This document shows, in pieces, positions 34,700 through 43,319 of a DNA stretch of 64,000 nt. The position numbers and the translations under genes were made by a program. The notes beneath the pieces were generated by a model that searched no databases, had not been told where the DNA came from, and saw only the letters and a list, made by a program, of their open reading frames with translations. Where the stretch lies: positions 1 to 64,000 of the forward strand of contig JAFUVU010000007.1 in assembly GCA_017477465.1 (NCBI GenBank), written 5' to 3'. Numbering within the stretch: position 1 is the stretch's first letter; every line of letters begins with the position of its first letter. The stretch comes from Bacteroidales bacterium. Its GTDB lineage: Bacteria > Bacteroidota > Bacteroidia > Bacteroidales > UBA932.

Positions 34700-36331
34700 A
34701 TGAAACGACTTATCACACTCATCTCCGCCCTGACGCTGCTCGCAGCAGGCTCGGCAATGGCACAGGAGTATGTTCCTACACCGGTCACCGTTTCCAAGGA
34801 AAAGGTGAAGCTCAACGGTCAGGTGTACCTGTCGCACGTGGTGCTGGAAAAGCAGACCATTTACGGTATTTCAAAAGCATACGGAGTCAGTGAGCAGGAG
34901 CTATATCAGGCAAATCCCACTCTCAGGGAAACCGGGCTCCAGAAGAATGCGATACTGCTTATCCCTTACCGCGAAAACGCCATTGCAGCCCCGGCAGAAG
35001 GCAATCCGCAGGACTACACCGAGCATACGGTAAGATGGTACGAAGACATAGACGACATTGCCCGCAAATACGATCTCACGGTCAAGGAAATCATGGACTT
35101 CAACGGCCTCAAGAGCCGCAAACTCAGCACCCGTCAGGTGCTCCGGATCCCGGTCAAGAAAGCCGCCGCCGATGAGCAGCCCGCAGTAGAAGAGACCGTC
35201 CCTGAAACTCCGGCTCCCCAGCAGGCCGACAGCTTGGCGGTAAGCCCCGTCGAGGAGCCCCAGCCCGCCCCGCAGGATTCTTCCATCCTCGTCATTCATT
35301 CCCGCGACAAGGTTGAATTCTCGCTGGTACTGCCCATGAAGGCAGGCTCATCGGCAGCCGATACCAATATGGACTTCTACAGCGGCGTGCTTATGGCAGT
35401 CAAAGATGTGGAAGCCCAGGGCACCAAGGTCCAGCTTCACGTATATGACCTCGCGGCCGGCATTCCGCCAATCGACGCCCTCACAAAGAGCGATTTCGTG
35501 CTTGGTCCCGTGACATCCAGGGATCTGGAAGCCATCCTGCAAAGGGTTGACGGACAGGTAAATGTCATCTCACCTCTGGATCAGAAGGCGGCCGCCCTCG
35601 GTGCCAATTACAAGAACTTTATACAGGCACCATCGGCAGTTGACAACCAATATGAAGACCTGGCCCAGTGGGTCAGCGAAGACCTTGACGATGACGACAG
35701 AATCATTCTGGTCACCGAAAAGGGCGCGGCCTCGGTTACCGCTTCCGTGGCAATCCGCAGCGCAATGGCCGACAGGGAGCTCGAATACAGCATCCTGAAC
35801 TACGCCATCGTGGAAGGCCGCGGCATCCCCGCCACGCTAGCGGAGCTAATGACAAAAGACGGAGAGAACCGCATCGTGGTAGCATCTGAAAGTGAGGCGT
35901 TTATGGGCGATGTAGTAAGAAATCTCGGCATCATGAGAGGCAAGGGCTACAAACTTGTCATGTACGCTCCGTCAAAGGTGAGGACCTTCGAAACCATAGA
36001 AGGCAGCGCCTACCACGACGCCCAGCTCCATATCTCCACCTCCTATCATGCCGACTATTCGTCCGACGAGGTAGAGCGCTTTGTCCGCACTTATCGCGCC
36101 CTGTTCCGCACAGAGCCGTCCCAGTTCGCCTTCCAAGGCTACGACACCGCCCTGTACTTCATCCGTCGCAGCGCCCGCTTCGGCCAGGCCTGGCCCCGCA
36201 TGCTGTCGGAAGAAAGGGAGCGCGGACTTCATACCGACTTCCTGTTCCGCACGGACGCTCAGGGCAACAGCTACAACACCGCCGTACGGCGCATCATTTT
36301 CGAAAAAGACTACACAACCACCCTGCAATAA
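34700..36331 (+). CDS. LysM protein with periplasmic-binding-like domain
   Basis: A 543-residue exported protein. The signal peptide is about 1-21 (ends AMAQ). Two LysM-like modules lie at about 45-95 and 110-150 (VLEKQTIYGISKAYGVS, then WYEDIDDIARKYDLT), followed by a Pro/Glu/Ala linker. From about 200 comes a type 1 periplasmic-binding (amino-acid receptor or LpoA-like) fold, with VEFSLVLPMKAG, FYSGVLMAVKDVEAQG, FVLGPVTSRDLEAI and the YDTALYFI strand. LysM binding suggests it sits on murein. It starts 10 bp after the glycosyltransferase and is followed by trxB after 3 bp. Confidence 0.85.
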   Translation: MKRLITLISALTLLAAGSAMAQEYVPTPVTVSKEKVKLNGQVYLSHVVLEKQTIYGISKAYGVSEQELYQANPTLRETGLQKNAILLIPYRENAIAAPAEGNPQDYTEHTVRWYEDIDDIARKYDLTVKEIMDFNGLKSRKLSTRQVLRIPVKKAAADEQPAVEETVPETPAPQQADSLAVSPVEEPQPAPQDSSILVIHSRDKVEFSLVLPMKAGSSAADTNMDFYSGVLMAVKDVEAQGTKVQLHVYDLAAGIPPIDALTKSDFVLGPVTSRDLEAILQRVDGQVNVISPLDQKAAALGANYKNFIQAPSAVDNQYEDLAQWVSEDLDDDDRIILVTEKGAASVTASVAIRSAMADRELEYSILNYAIVEGRGIPATLAELMTKDGENRIVVASESEAFMGDVVRNLGIMRGKGYKLVMYAPSKVRTFETIEGSAYHDAQLHISTSYHADYSSDEVERFVRTYRALFRTEPSQFAFQGYDTALYFIRRSARFGQAWPRMLSEERERGLHTDFLFRTDAQGNSYNTAVRRIIFEKDYTTTLQ

Positions 36332-36334
36332 GCC

Positions 36335-37258
36335 ATGGAAAGAGTTAAAACCCTTATTCTGGGCGGCGGCCCCGCCGGTTTCACAGCAGCGATATATGCA
36401 GCCCGCGCTAACCTGTCCCCGGTTCTGTACGAAGGCATCCAGCCCGGCGGACAGCTTACCACTACCACCATCGTCGAGAATTTCCCCGGTTTCCCCGGCG
36501 GCGTTGACGCCAACACCCTGATGGACTCGATGCGGGAACAAGCCCGCAGCTTCGGGGCCGATATCAGGCAGGGCACAGCTACAGCAGTCGATCTTGGCCA
36601 GCGTCCTTTCCGCATCACCATCGACGGAGAAAAAGAAGTCGAGGCCGACAGCCTTATCATAGCTACAGGCGCACAGGCACGTTATCTGGGCCTGCCGTCA
36701 GAAGAAAAGTTCAAAGGCGCCGGCGTCAGTGCATGCGCCACATGCGACGGATTCTTCTACCGCAAACGCACAGTCGCCGTTGTCGGCGGCGGTGACACGG
36801 CCTGTGAGGAAGCCCTGTACCTTGCAAGCCTTGCCAAAAAGGTCTATATGATAGTGCGCAGGGACGTTTTCCGCGCATCGTCCATAATGCAGGACAAAGT
36901 TTTCAAGACAGAAAACATCGAAGTCCTCTGGAACTGCAACACCCAGGAAGTCCTCGGCGATGAAATGGGCGTCACCGGTGCCAGGCTTCTGCGAAAGGAC
37001 GGGACGGTCTTCGATATCGCAATCGACGGATTCTTCCTCGCCATCGGCCATACGCCTTCATCGGCCCTGTTTGCGCCTTGGCTCAAGCTGGACGAGAACG
37101 GATACATAGTCACCGAAGGCAAGTCCTCCGCCACTTCCGTTCCCGGGGTTTTCGCTGCAGGAGACGTTCAGGATCCACGTTACCGTCAGGCTGTCACTGC
37201 CGCAGCATCAGGCTGCATGGCTGCCCGCGACGCAGAAAAGTTCCTTCTGGAAGCATAA
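36335..37258 (+). CDS. trxB: Thioredoxin reductase
   Basis: FAD/NADPH flavoenzyme that reduces thioredoxin. The 307-residue protein has the FAD motif GGGPAG at 10-15, the redox pair CATC at 134-137, the NADPH motif GGGDTACEEA at 151-160 and the C-terminal VFAAGDVQDP. It sits in a run of plus-strand genes between the LysM protein and bamD, 6 bp before bamD. Confidence 0.96.
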   Translation: MERVKTLILGGGPAGFTAAIYAARANLSPVLYEGIQPGGQLTTTTIVENFPGFPGGVDANTLMDSMREQARSFGADIRQGTATAVDLGQRPFRITIDGEKEVEADSLIIATGAQARYLGLPSEEKFKGAGVSACATCDGFFYRKRTVAVVGGGDTACEEALYLASLAKKVYMIVRRDVFRASSIMQDKVFKTENIEVLWNCNTQEVLGDEMGVTGARLLRKDGTVFDIAIDGFFLAIGHTPSSALFAPWLKLDENGYIVTEGKSSATSVPGVFAAGDVQDPRYRQAVTAAASGCMAARDAEKFLLEA

Positions 37259-37264
37259 AGAATC

Positions 37265-38098
37265 ATGAAAAACAAGATAATAAAGTTCGCCGTTCTGTCA
37301 CTTGCCTTAGCGACAGCCTGGGCATGCAAAAGCCAATATGAAGCACTGCTCGCATCCAACGACGTAGATGCCAAATATGACGCGGCCATGAACTATTTCA
37401 ACAACAAGAAGTACCAGAAGGCCGCCCAGCTGTTCGAATCCATGGCCGTTCTCACCAACGGCACTGCAAGGGACGACACGGTTCAGTATTACTGGGGCCT
37501 TTCAAATTACCGTTTCAAGGACTACTACACGGCCGAATCCAACTTCGCCCGTTTTGTGGAGAACTTTCCCCTGAGTCCTTTCGCATCGGATGCGGCGTTT
37601 TACCGTCTGGACTGCCTTTACCGCGCAACTTACAGGTGGGAACTGGATCAGAATCCCACCCGCTCCTGCATGGCCGCCATCGCCCAGTACATGAGGGAAC
37701 ATGCCGATGACAAGCCCCACATGGAAGCCTGTCACAACATGATGCTGGACCTGCAGAAGCGTCTGGACCGCAAAGACTTCGAAGCCGGCAAACAGTACTA
37801 TGTAATGGAGGACTACCCCGCCGCCCGCATCAAGCTGCGCAACGTTCTCAAAGCCAACGCCGACAACGTGTACAGGGAAGACGTTCTGTACTATACTGCA
37901 ATGGCATCGTACCACTATGCAAGGCTCAGCGTCCGGCAAAAGCAGAAAGACAGATACCTGGTCTTCGTGGATGACTATCTAAACTTTGCCGGAGAATATC
38001 CCGAGTCGCATTACAAGCACGAACTGGACGGCCTGTACCGCAAAGTGCAGAAGATCTTAGGCCGCGGCGGCGAAGCCCCCGCTCCGGAAGAAAAATAA
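37265..38098 (+). CDS. bamD: Outer membrane protein assembly factor BamD
   Basis: A lipoprotein of the BAM complex. The 277-residue protein has a lipobox TAWAC (C21) and TPR-like helical repeats: YDAAMNYFNNKKYQKAAQLFESM, then YYWGLSNYRFKDYYTAESNFARFVENFP and a further pair near 175-200. The ending PAPEEK is variable. It partners BamA encoded at 27918-30551. The next gene is rpoZ after a 59-bp gap with no clear promoter box. Confidence 0.93.
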   Translation: MKNKIIKFAVLSLALATAWACKSQYEALLASNDVDAKYDAAMNYFNNKKYQKAAQLFESMAVLTNGTARDDTVQYYWGLSNYRFKDYYTAESNFARFVENFPLSPFASDAAFYRLDCLYRATYRWELDQNPTRSCMAAIAQYMREHADDKPHMEACHNMMLDLQKRLDRKDFEAGKQYYVMEDYPAARIKLRNVLKANADNVYREDVLYYTAMASYHYARLSVRQKQKDRYLVFVDDYLNFAGEYPESHYKHELDGLYRKVQKILGRGGEAPAPEEK

Positions 38099-38157
38099 TT
38101 GAAACTTACCCCTTGCAGCGGCAGTACATTTAATAGATAAAGTATTGTAAAAGCAAA

Positions 38158-38499
38158 ATGGAAAACAAGAAAAAAATTCCCGTAAACACTATCACCCGGG
38201 ATATCAAAAACCTGGCAGCCCCCACCGGAAACATCTATGAATCAGTAGTTATCCTGTACAAAAGGGCCAACCAGATCGCAGTAGCGGAAAAGAAAGAACT
38301 CATGAAGAAACTGGAAGAGTTCCGCAACGACCGCGACACAATGGAAGAAGTCTTCGAAAACAAGGAACAGATAGAAATCTCCAAGTACTATGAGCGTCAG
38401 CCAAAACCCGACCTCGTAGCCATCGCGGAGTTCGAAAACGGAGACCTCTATTACCGCAAAGCCCAGAACGAAAACCCCATCGACATAAACGGGGACTAA
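38158..38499 (+). CDS. rpoZ: RNA polymerase omega subunit (Bacteroidota RpoZ)
   Basis: A 113-residue small subunit that helps assemble RNA polymerase. It has the Bacteroidota form: TITRDIKNLAAPTGNIYESVVILYKRANQIAVAEKKEL, then an acidic segment and the ISKYYERQPKPDLVAIAEFENGDLYYR end. It matches the Rpb6/omega pattern of helix-forming contacts with beta prime. It lies 4 bp before recN, an order common in this phylum. Confidence 0.93.
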   Translation: MENKKKIPVNTITRDIKNLAAPTGNIYESVVILYKRANQIAVAEKKELMKKLEEFRNDRDTMEEVFENKEQIEISKYYERQPKPDLVAIAEFENGDLYYRKAQNENPIDINGD

Positions 38500-38503
38500 A
38501 GCA

Positions 38504-40150
38504 ATGCTTTACAGTCTCTCCGTATCGAACTACATTTTGATTGGCTCTCTGGAAACCTCATTTCCGGAGGGCTTGATCATTATAAGCGGAGAAACCGGCG
38601 CCGGCAAATCAATACTCCTCGGCGCCTTGTCCCTTGTCCTCGGGTCAAAGGCCGATGCATCGATGGTCGGCCCTCTGGGAGACAATTGCGTAGTGGAAGC
38701 GGAATTCGGCCTGGACGAAAGCCTGAAGCCGATTCTGGAAGCGGCGGACCTACCTGCCGACGGCGACCGCCTGGTCCTTCGCCGCACAGTGGGAAAAAGC
38801 GGCCGCTCCCGCAGTTTCTGCAACGACGAACCCGTAAGCCTCCCGGTTTTGCAAGAATTGGCCGCCCATCTGGTGGATATCCATTCCCAGCACCAGACCC
38901 TGCGCCTGCAGGACGAGCGTTTCCGCCTCGAAGCACTGGACCTTCGCAGCGGCGCATCGGCCCTTCGAAACTCCTGCGCCGAGGCATGGAACAAAGTGCT
39001 GGAATGCCGTCACATCCTTGCTTCCCTGCAGGAGCGCCTGCGAAAAGCAGTCGAAGAGCAGGAATACAACCAAAGCCGATGGCAGCGCCTGGACCAGGCG
39101 GGCCTCCTGGAAGGAGAAGTTGAAAGCCTGGAAGCAGAGCAGAAGCAACTGGCTCATGCAGAGGAGATTAAAGAAACGCTCTGCAACGCAGAGAGGCTTC
39201 TCTCCCCGGAAGACGATGAAGTCGCCGCCCCTTCACAGCTACTGAGGGAGGCCACTAGGGAACTCGAAAAAGCCGCCCGCTTCATCCCTTCGATGAAAGA
39301 TCTTGCCGAAAGGCTCAATTCCGTACGCCTGGAAATGGAAGACATAGCCGACGAAGTATCGGCCACAAATTCCAGGACCGAAGCGTCGCCGCAAAGGCTG
39401 GAGCAGGTGGAAGAAAGGCTTTCGCTGCTGTACAGCCTGCTTCAAAAGCACGGCATGTCCACCGTAGAAGAACTGATAGCCGAAAGGGATCGCCTGAAAT
39501 CCCTGGTGGCCGATGCTTCCTCCCTGGAAGCGGAAGTTGCAAGCGCATCCAAAGCCCTTGCCGATGCCGAAAAGGCTCACCTGGCAATCTGCAAGGAACT
39601 TCACGGCAAGCGCGCCGCAGGGGCTCCCGCCCTTTCGGAATCCGTGGAAAAACAACTCCACGGCCTGGATCTGGACCACGCCGCCTTCAAGGTTAGCCTC
39701 GAAGAGACCACCCCCGGTCCGACAGGATCGGACTCTGTGCATTTCCTCTTCTCGTCCACCGGAAAGAACCTTTCGGACGTTGCCAAGGCCGCATCCGGCG
39801 GCGAGCTGTCCAGAATTATGCTGAGCCTGAAGGCCGAAATGGCCCGCTTCTCCCACATGCCCACGCTGGTTTTCGACGAAATCGACACCGGTGTTTCCGG
39901 CTCGACAGCCGACAAGATGGGCTCTCTCGTCTGCGCAATGGGGGCCGACATGCAGGTGTTTGCCATCACCCACCTGCCGCAGGTAGCAGCCAAGGGCAGC
40001 GCCCACTATCTGGTAAGCAAGGAAAAAGATGTTACCGGCATAAGGCTGCTTGACAGCGAATCCAGGGTGCAGGAAGTTGCCAGGATGCTATCCGGCAGCA
40101 CCGTTACGCCGGCTGCTATCGCCAATGCCCGCGCTCTACTAAATGTCTGA
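38504..40150 (+). CDS. recN: DNA repair protein RecN
   Basis: An SMC-like ATPase that acts on double-strand breaks. The 548-residue protein has Walker A GETGAGKS at 29-36 in the N-terminal head, a QDERFRLEALD segment, two coiled-coil arms (about 155-390), and the C-terminal head with the signature ASGGELSRIMLSLK and Walker B VFDEIDTGVSG. Its arms are rich in Ala, Glu and Lys as expected. Confidence 0.96.
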   Translation: MLYSLSVSNYILIGSLETSFPEGLIIISGETGAGKSILLGALSLVLGSKADASMVGPLGDNCVVEAEFGLDESLKPILEAADLPADGDRLVLRRTVGKSGRSRSFCNDEPVSLPVLQELAAHLVDIHSQHQTLRLQDERFRLEALDLRSGASALRNSCAEAWNKVLECRHILASLQERLRKAVEEQEYNQSRWQRLDQAGLLEGEVESLEAEQKQLAHAEEIKETLCNAERLLSPEDDEVAAPSQLLREATRELEKAARFIPSMKDLAERLNSVRLEMEDIADEVSATNSRTEASPQRLEQVEERLSLLYSLLQKHGMSTVEELIAERDRLKSLVADASSLEAEVASASKALADAEKAHLAICKELHGKRAAGAPALSESVEKQLHGLDLDHAAFKVSLEETTPGPTGSDSVHFLFSSTGKNLSDVAKAASGGELSRIMLSLKAEMARFSHMPTLVFDEIDTGVSGSTADKMGSLVCAMGADMQVFAITHLPQVAAKGSAHYLVSKEKDVTGIRLLDSESRVQEVARMLSGSTVTPAAIANARALLNV

Positions 40151-40152
40151 TT

Positions 40153-40605
40153 ATGACCAGTCCCCGTCACCCCGCACATACTATGGACGAGTTTCGCGTC
40201 CAGCTGCGTCGGCATGGTCTCAAGGCCACCCGGCAGCGCCTGGCAGTGCATGAGGTGATGATGCAGCTGGGCCACGCATCGGCAGATGTAGTAAGCGCCC
40301 TACTGGCCGAAAAAGACAGCAAGATAAGCACCCCGTCAGTCTATAACATCCTCACCCAACTTGCCGACTGCCACATCTACGCACGGCGGATGTCGGCAAC
40401 AAACAAGATGTTTTTCGACATCGACACCGCCCGCCACATCCACCTGTACGACCGCGAAAACCACGAGTTCCACGACATTGTGGATGAGGAACTTCAATTA
40501 CTTGTAAGCCAACATCTGAAACGACGCAGATTCAAAGGCTTTTCCATAGAAAATATTGACATTCAGCTCATTGCACATCCTACTAAAAAACGCAAAAAAG
40601 TATGA
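40153..40605 (+). CDS. Fur-family regulator without structural Zn cysteines
   Basis: A 150-residue winged-helix regulator of the Fur/PerR/Zur family. The DNA-binding helix segment is STPSVYNILTQLADCHIYARR. The dimer domain has HIHLYDRENHEFHDI, which supplies His metal ligands. The C-terminal CxxC pairs that hold structural zinc in many members are absent. The metal sensed cannot be told. The start overlaps nothing; it lies 2 bp after recN, and its last codons overlap the next gene's ATG by 4 bp. Confidence 0.9.
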   Translation: MTSPRHPAHTMDEFRVQLRRHGLKATRQRLAVHEVMMQLGHASADVVSALLAEKDSKISTPSVYNILTQLADCHIYARRMSATNKMFFDIDTARHIHLYDRENHEFHDIVDEELQLLVSQHLKRRRFKGFSIENIDIQLIAHPTKKRKKV

Positions 40606-41255
40606 AAAAACTGTTGATTCCCATTTTGTTCGCTCTGCTTCCTCTTTGGGGCTGCCTTAAGGACGGCACCTATTACGCAGAAAACGCCCAGGACATTGTC
40701 ACCGTAAAAGACGACAATCTGGTCAGCGACAACGGCGTCAAATATGTTGTTACGGAAAACGCCAGCAGCAATAAGGACTGGAAAACAGAAGGCTCCAGAT
40801 ATTTCATGGTTTTTGACATACTGAATGCCCAACTCGACATTCGCATCAAAAGCCTTTACAATATCATCATCCAGGAAGCCGAGCCGGCCCCAACTTCGGA
40901 AACCGACCTCCTTCCGACAGACCCGGTATATTTCTATTTCGCCCGCTTAAGTCCACACTACCTCGATCTTGGCTTATGGCTGTATAAAGCAGAAGGAACG
41001 GAGTGCGGGCATGAAGTCTTCTTCCGCTATCAGGACAAGGGCGACGAAATCCTCGATATCCACATCTATCACAACGGAAACGGAGAGAACCCGGTAAATA
41101 TGGAAGAGAGCAAGCTCAAAACCGAAAACCGCTTCTACAGCATCCCTCTGGACGATTTCTCCGCAACTACCATCAATGTGTACGCACACATGGTCGGCTA
41201 CGACACAGAAGGCAAACTCGTCATAACCGAACAACAATACGGCACACCCCGCTAG
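40602..41255 (+). CDS. NigD-like lipoprotein of unknown function
   Basis: A 217-residue lipoprotein. The signal ends with PLWGC (C18). The mature protein is beta-rich, with a small N-terminal domain (about 35-95) and a larger one (about 110-217); the overall plan resembles NigD-like proteins of Bacteroidales, but the match is only by layout. It overlaps the Fur-family gene by 4 bp, so it may be co-expressed with a metal-responsive regulator. It ends the transcript, with a terminator after it. Confidence 0.6.
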   Translation: MKKLLIPILFALLPLWGCLKDGTYYAENAQDIVTVKDDNLVSDNGVKYVVTENASSNKDWKTEGSRYFMVFDILNAQLDIRIKSLYNIIIQEAEPAPTSETDLLPTDPVYFYFARLSPHYLDLGLWLYKAEGTECGHEVFFRYQDKGDEILDIHIYHNGNGENPVNMEESKLKTENRFYSIPLDDFSATTINVYAHMVGYDTEGKLVITEQQYGTPR

Positions 41256-41268
41256 CCGCTGTTTAAAA

Positions 41269-41293
41269 GCGCTCCCTCTCCGGGAGCGTTTTT
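41269..41293 (+). terminator. Terminator after the lipoprotein gene
   Basis: CGCTCCC (41270-41276) pairs with GGGAGCG (41282-41288), followed by TTTTT. Confidence 0.85.
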
Positions 41294-41311
41294 CGTTTTG
41301 CAAAAAATGCC

Positions 41312-41319
41312 TATATTTG
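41312..41319 (+). promoter_or_regulatory. Promoter -7 box TATATTTG for upp
   Basis: TATATTTG (TAnnTTTG), 27 bp before the upp ATG and just after the preceding terminator. Confidence 0.65.
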
Positions 41320-41346
41320 TAATCGGACCATTAATTGCTAAAGCGT

Positions 41347-41997
41347 ATGAAAGTCATCAATCTAGGAGAAGGAAACTCTGTCCTCAACACCTTCATGGCA
41401 GAAATCCGGGATGCGCGCATACAGAAAGACAGCATGCGCTTCCGCATCAATCTGGAGCGTGTAGGCTGCGTATTCGGTTACGAGATTTCCAAAACCCTGG
41501 CCTACTCGGAAAAGGCTGTCACCACTCCGCTCGGTGTAGCCAATGTATCAACTTTCGACACTCCGCTTGTCATAGCCGCCATCCTTAGGGCCGGCCTGCC
41601 TCTGCAGAATGGCCTTCTCAGCGTTTTCGACAAAGCGGAAAGCGCATTCCTTTCCACATTCCGCAAAACCGGCAAAGGAGACTATTTCAAAGTCTATTCA
41701 GACTATTGCACCTGTCCCTCTCTGGAAGGCAAAACGCTAATAGTAGCCGATCCGATGCTCGCAACCGGCGCCTCCATGGAAAGCGCCCTGCAAAAACTGG
41801 AAGAAGAAGGACAGGCAGCCTGCATACACATGGTATGTCCTGTAGCCAGCCACTACGCCGTGGACCAGCTTCGTCAGCGTCTGGACAGCAGATACACCCT
41901 CTGGGTAGCTGCAATAGACGAAGAACTAACCAGCCACAATTACATCATCCCCGGTCTTGGCGACGCAGGAGACCTTGCCTACGGAGGCAAAAGATAG
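41347..41997 (+). CDS. upp: Uracil phosphoribosyltransferase
   Basis: Salvages uracil to UMP using PRPP. The 216-residue protein has the PRPP-binding loop region VADPMLATGASMESAL and the uracil-binding end YIIPGLGDAGDLAYGGKR. The N-terminal half carries AAILRAGLPLQNGLL. The ATG at 41347 is chosen over an upstream TTG. It is monocistronic, with a promoter box upstream and a terminator at 42052-42088. Confidence 0.95.
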   Translation: MKVINLGEGNSVLNTFMAEIRDARIQKDSMRFRINLERVGCVFGYEISKTLAYSEKAVTTPLGVANVSTFDTPLVIAAILRAGLPLQNGLLSVFDKAESAFLSTFRKTGKGDYFKVYSDYCTCPSLEGKTLIVADPMLATGASMESALQKLEEEGQAACIHMVCPVASHYAVDQLRQRLDSRYTLWVAAIDEELTSHNYIIPGLGDAGDLAYGGKR

Positions 41998-42014
41998 GCA
42001 AAACAAAAAAACAG

Positions 42015-42032
42015 TGACCGAAAAATCGGTCA
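42015..42032. repeat. Palindromic hairpin in the upp-radC gap
   Basis: TGACCGA-AAAA-TCGGTCA is a perfect 7-bp inverted repeat 17 bp after upp. No T-tract follows on the plus strand; on the minus strand a T-rich stretch follows, but no minus-strand gene is near. It could be an operator or a 3' stabilising hairpin. Confidence 0.5.
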
Positions 42033-42051
42033 AAACATATAAAAAGCATAT

Positions 42052-42088
42052 AAAACAACACAGGCAGGATAAAGTCTGTGTTGTTTTT
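42052..42088 (+). terminator. Terminator of upp
   Basis: AAAACAACACAG (42052-42063) pairs perfectly with CTGTGTTGTTTT (42076-42087), ending in a T run. Confidence 0.85.
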
Positions 42089-42090
42089 CT

Positions 42091-42098
42091 TATCTTTG
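42091..42098 (+). promoter_or_regulatory. Promoter -7 box TATCTTTG for radC
   Basis: TATCTTTG lies directly after the upp terminator. It ends 6 nt before an in-frame ATG at 42105 and 42 nt before the preferred radC ATG at 42141. Confidence 0.65.
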
Positions 42099-42140
42099 GT
42101 CGAGATGCCGGATCAGGATAAGCTTTTAGCAATCGGCATT

Positions 42141-42830
42141 ATGCGTATAAAAGATCTTTGCCCGGAAGAAAGACCCCGGGAAAAACTCAGGCAAAAGGGC
42201 GGCAAAACCCTATCTCCGGCAGAACTGCTGGCAATCCTTCTTGGCAGCGGCAGCGGAGGAAAAAACGCCCTTGAAATTGCTCAGGAGCTAATGGTGGAAG
42301 CCGGAGGACGGCTATGTGTACTTGGCGCCTGGCCATTGGAACGGTTGATGAACAAAAAGGGCGTGGGAGAAACCCGCGCCATAGCGATCGCTGCGGCATT
42401 TGAGCTTGGGCGCCGCGCCTTTGAAGAAAGGGCCGTCCTCGCCTGCCGCAGCGTAACAACGCCGGAAATGGTGTACCAGCTGATGATCCCGCATCTGAAG
42501 AACCTCGACCACGAGCAGTGCTGGGTAGTTTACCTCAACAACGCCCACTTCGTATTGGGGCAGGAAATGATCACCTCCGGCAGCCTGGAAAGCACGCTAA
42601 TCGACAAAAAGCGTATCATAAGGCGGGCTATCGAGAAACAAAGCTCCAAAATAATCCTGGTGCACAATCACCCTTCAGGTTCCCCCCGCCCCGGCATTGC
42701 CGACATAAACCAAACGGAAATGCTCCGCAAAGCCCTCGCCCCTCTGGAAATACTTCTCCTTGACCACATAATAGTGGCCGACAAGTGTTTCTACTCCTTC
42801 TCAGAAGAACGCGTCGGCAGAATGGAATAA
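42141..42830 (+). CDS. radC: RadC family JAB-domain protein
   Basis: A 229-residue protein of the RadC family, function unclear (once linked to DNA repair). It has the N-terminal helix-hairpin-helix part (RPREKLRQKGGKTLSPAELLAILLGSG, GVGETRAIAIAAAFELGRR) and a C-terminal JAB/MPN metalloprotease-like domain with the E...HxHxSGxxxPS-type site as LVHNHPSGSPRPGIAD. The ATG at 42141 gives the usual MRIKDLCPEERPREKL start; an ATG at 42105 would add 12 residues. Confidence 0.94.
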   Translation: MRIKDLCPEERPREKLRQKGGKTLSPAELLAILLGSGSGGKNALEIAQELMVEAGGRLCVLGAWPLERLMNKKGVGETRAIAIAAAFELGRRAFEERAVLACRSVTTPEMVYQLMIPHLKNLDHEQCWVVYLNNAHFVLGQEMITSGSLESTLIDKKRIIRRAIEKQSSKIILVHNHPSGSPRPGIADINQTEMLRKALAPLEILLLDHIIVADKCFYSFSEERVGRME

Positions 42831-42853
42831 TCCCCGCCTGACCCACTACCCGG

Positions 42854-43031
42854 TTCCCGCACTTTGGGCCGTTTTTGACGGAACCGAGGTGAAGCTCAAC
42901 CTCTGTTCCCGCACTTTGAGCCGATTTTGACGGAACCGAGGTGAAGCTCAACCTCTGTTCCCGCACCTTGAGCCGATTTTGACGGAACCGAGGTGAAGCT
43001 CAACCTCTGTTCCCGCACCTTGGGCCGATTT
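42854..43031. repeat. 52-bp tandem repeat, 3.4 copies
   Basis: Units begin at 42854, 42906, 42958 and 43010 (partial, 22 bp), each starting TTCCCGCAC. Copies differ at a few sites (ACTTTGGG, ACTTTGAG, ACCTTGAG, ACCTTGGG). Each full unit contains a near-palindrome GAGGTGAAGCTCAACCTC and a small hairpin (CCGATTTTGACGG). The period is not a multiple of three. It fills the gap between radC and tRNA-His; no gene is visible there. Confidence 0.9.
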
Positions 43032-43067
43032 AGCATATGGGAAAGTAAACCACGGCCAATATAGCAC

Positions 43068-43098
43068 AAAAAAACGCCTCAGACTCTTCTGAGGCGTT
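43068..43098 (-). terminator. Terminator of tRNA-His
   Basis: On the minus strand an 11-bp stem (43088-43098 with 43073-43083) with a 4-nt loop runs into seven T, 4 bp after the tRNA. Confidence 0.88.
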
Positions 43099-43102
43099 GA
43101 GG

Positions 43103-43176
43103 GGTGGATGATGGGGCTCGAACCCACGACACTCGGAACCACAATCCGATGCTCTACCAGCTGAACTACATCCACC
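43103..43176 (-). tRNA. tRNA-His (GTG)
   Basis: A minus-strand cloverleaf with acceptor GTGGATG paired to CATCCAC. The anticodon loop TTGTGGT gives GTG. An extra 5' G at 43176 faces C73, the hallmark of tRNA-His. A terminator follows directly. Confidence 0.95.
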
Positions 43177-43280
43177 ATGTTCGGGACTGCAAATGTAATG
43201 TTTTTTTCTGGCTTTGCAAAATATTTCAGAGAGAAGAAGAGAAAAAAATGAAATCAGCGCCGAGCCTGGAGAATAATTCG

Positions 43281-43288
43281 TATATTTG
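43281..43288 (+). promoter_or_regulatory. Promoter -7 box TATATTTG for the carboxyltransferase gene
   Basis: TATATTTG (TAnnTTTG), 31 bp before the ATG at 43320. Confidence 0.65.
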
Positions 43289-43319
43289 TGGATACGACAA
43301 AAATAGTGAATCTTAAAAT

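Noticed and set aside
42854..43031. Possible CRISPR array
   Set aside because: Repeats are contiguous with no unique spacers, the unit is 52 bp, and no cas genes are near.
42628..43178. Two minus-strand open frames running through the 52-bp repeat
   Set aside because: The repeated peptide arises from the tandem DNA repeat in shifting frame; the second also runs over tRNA-His.
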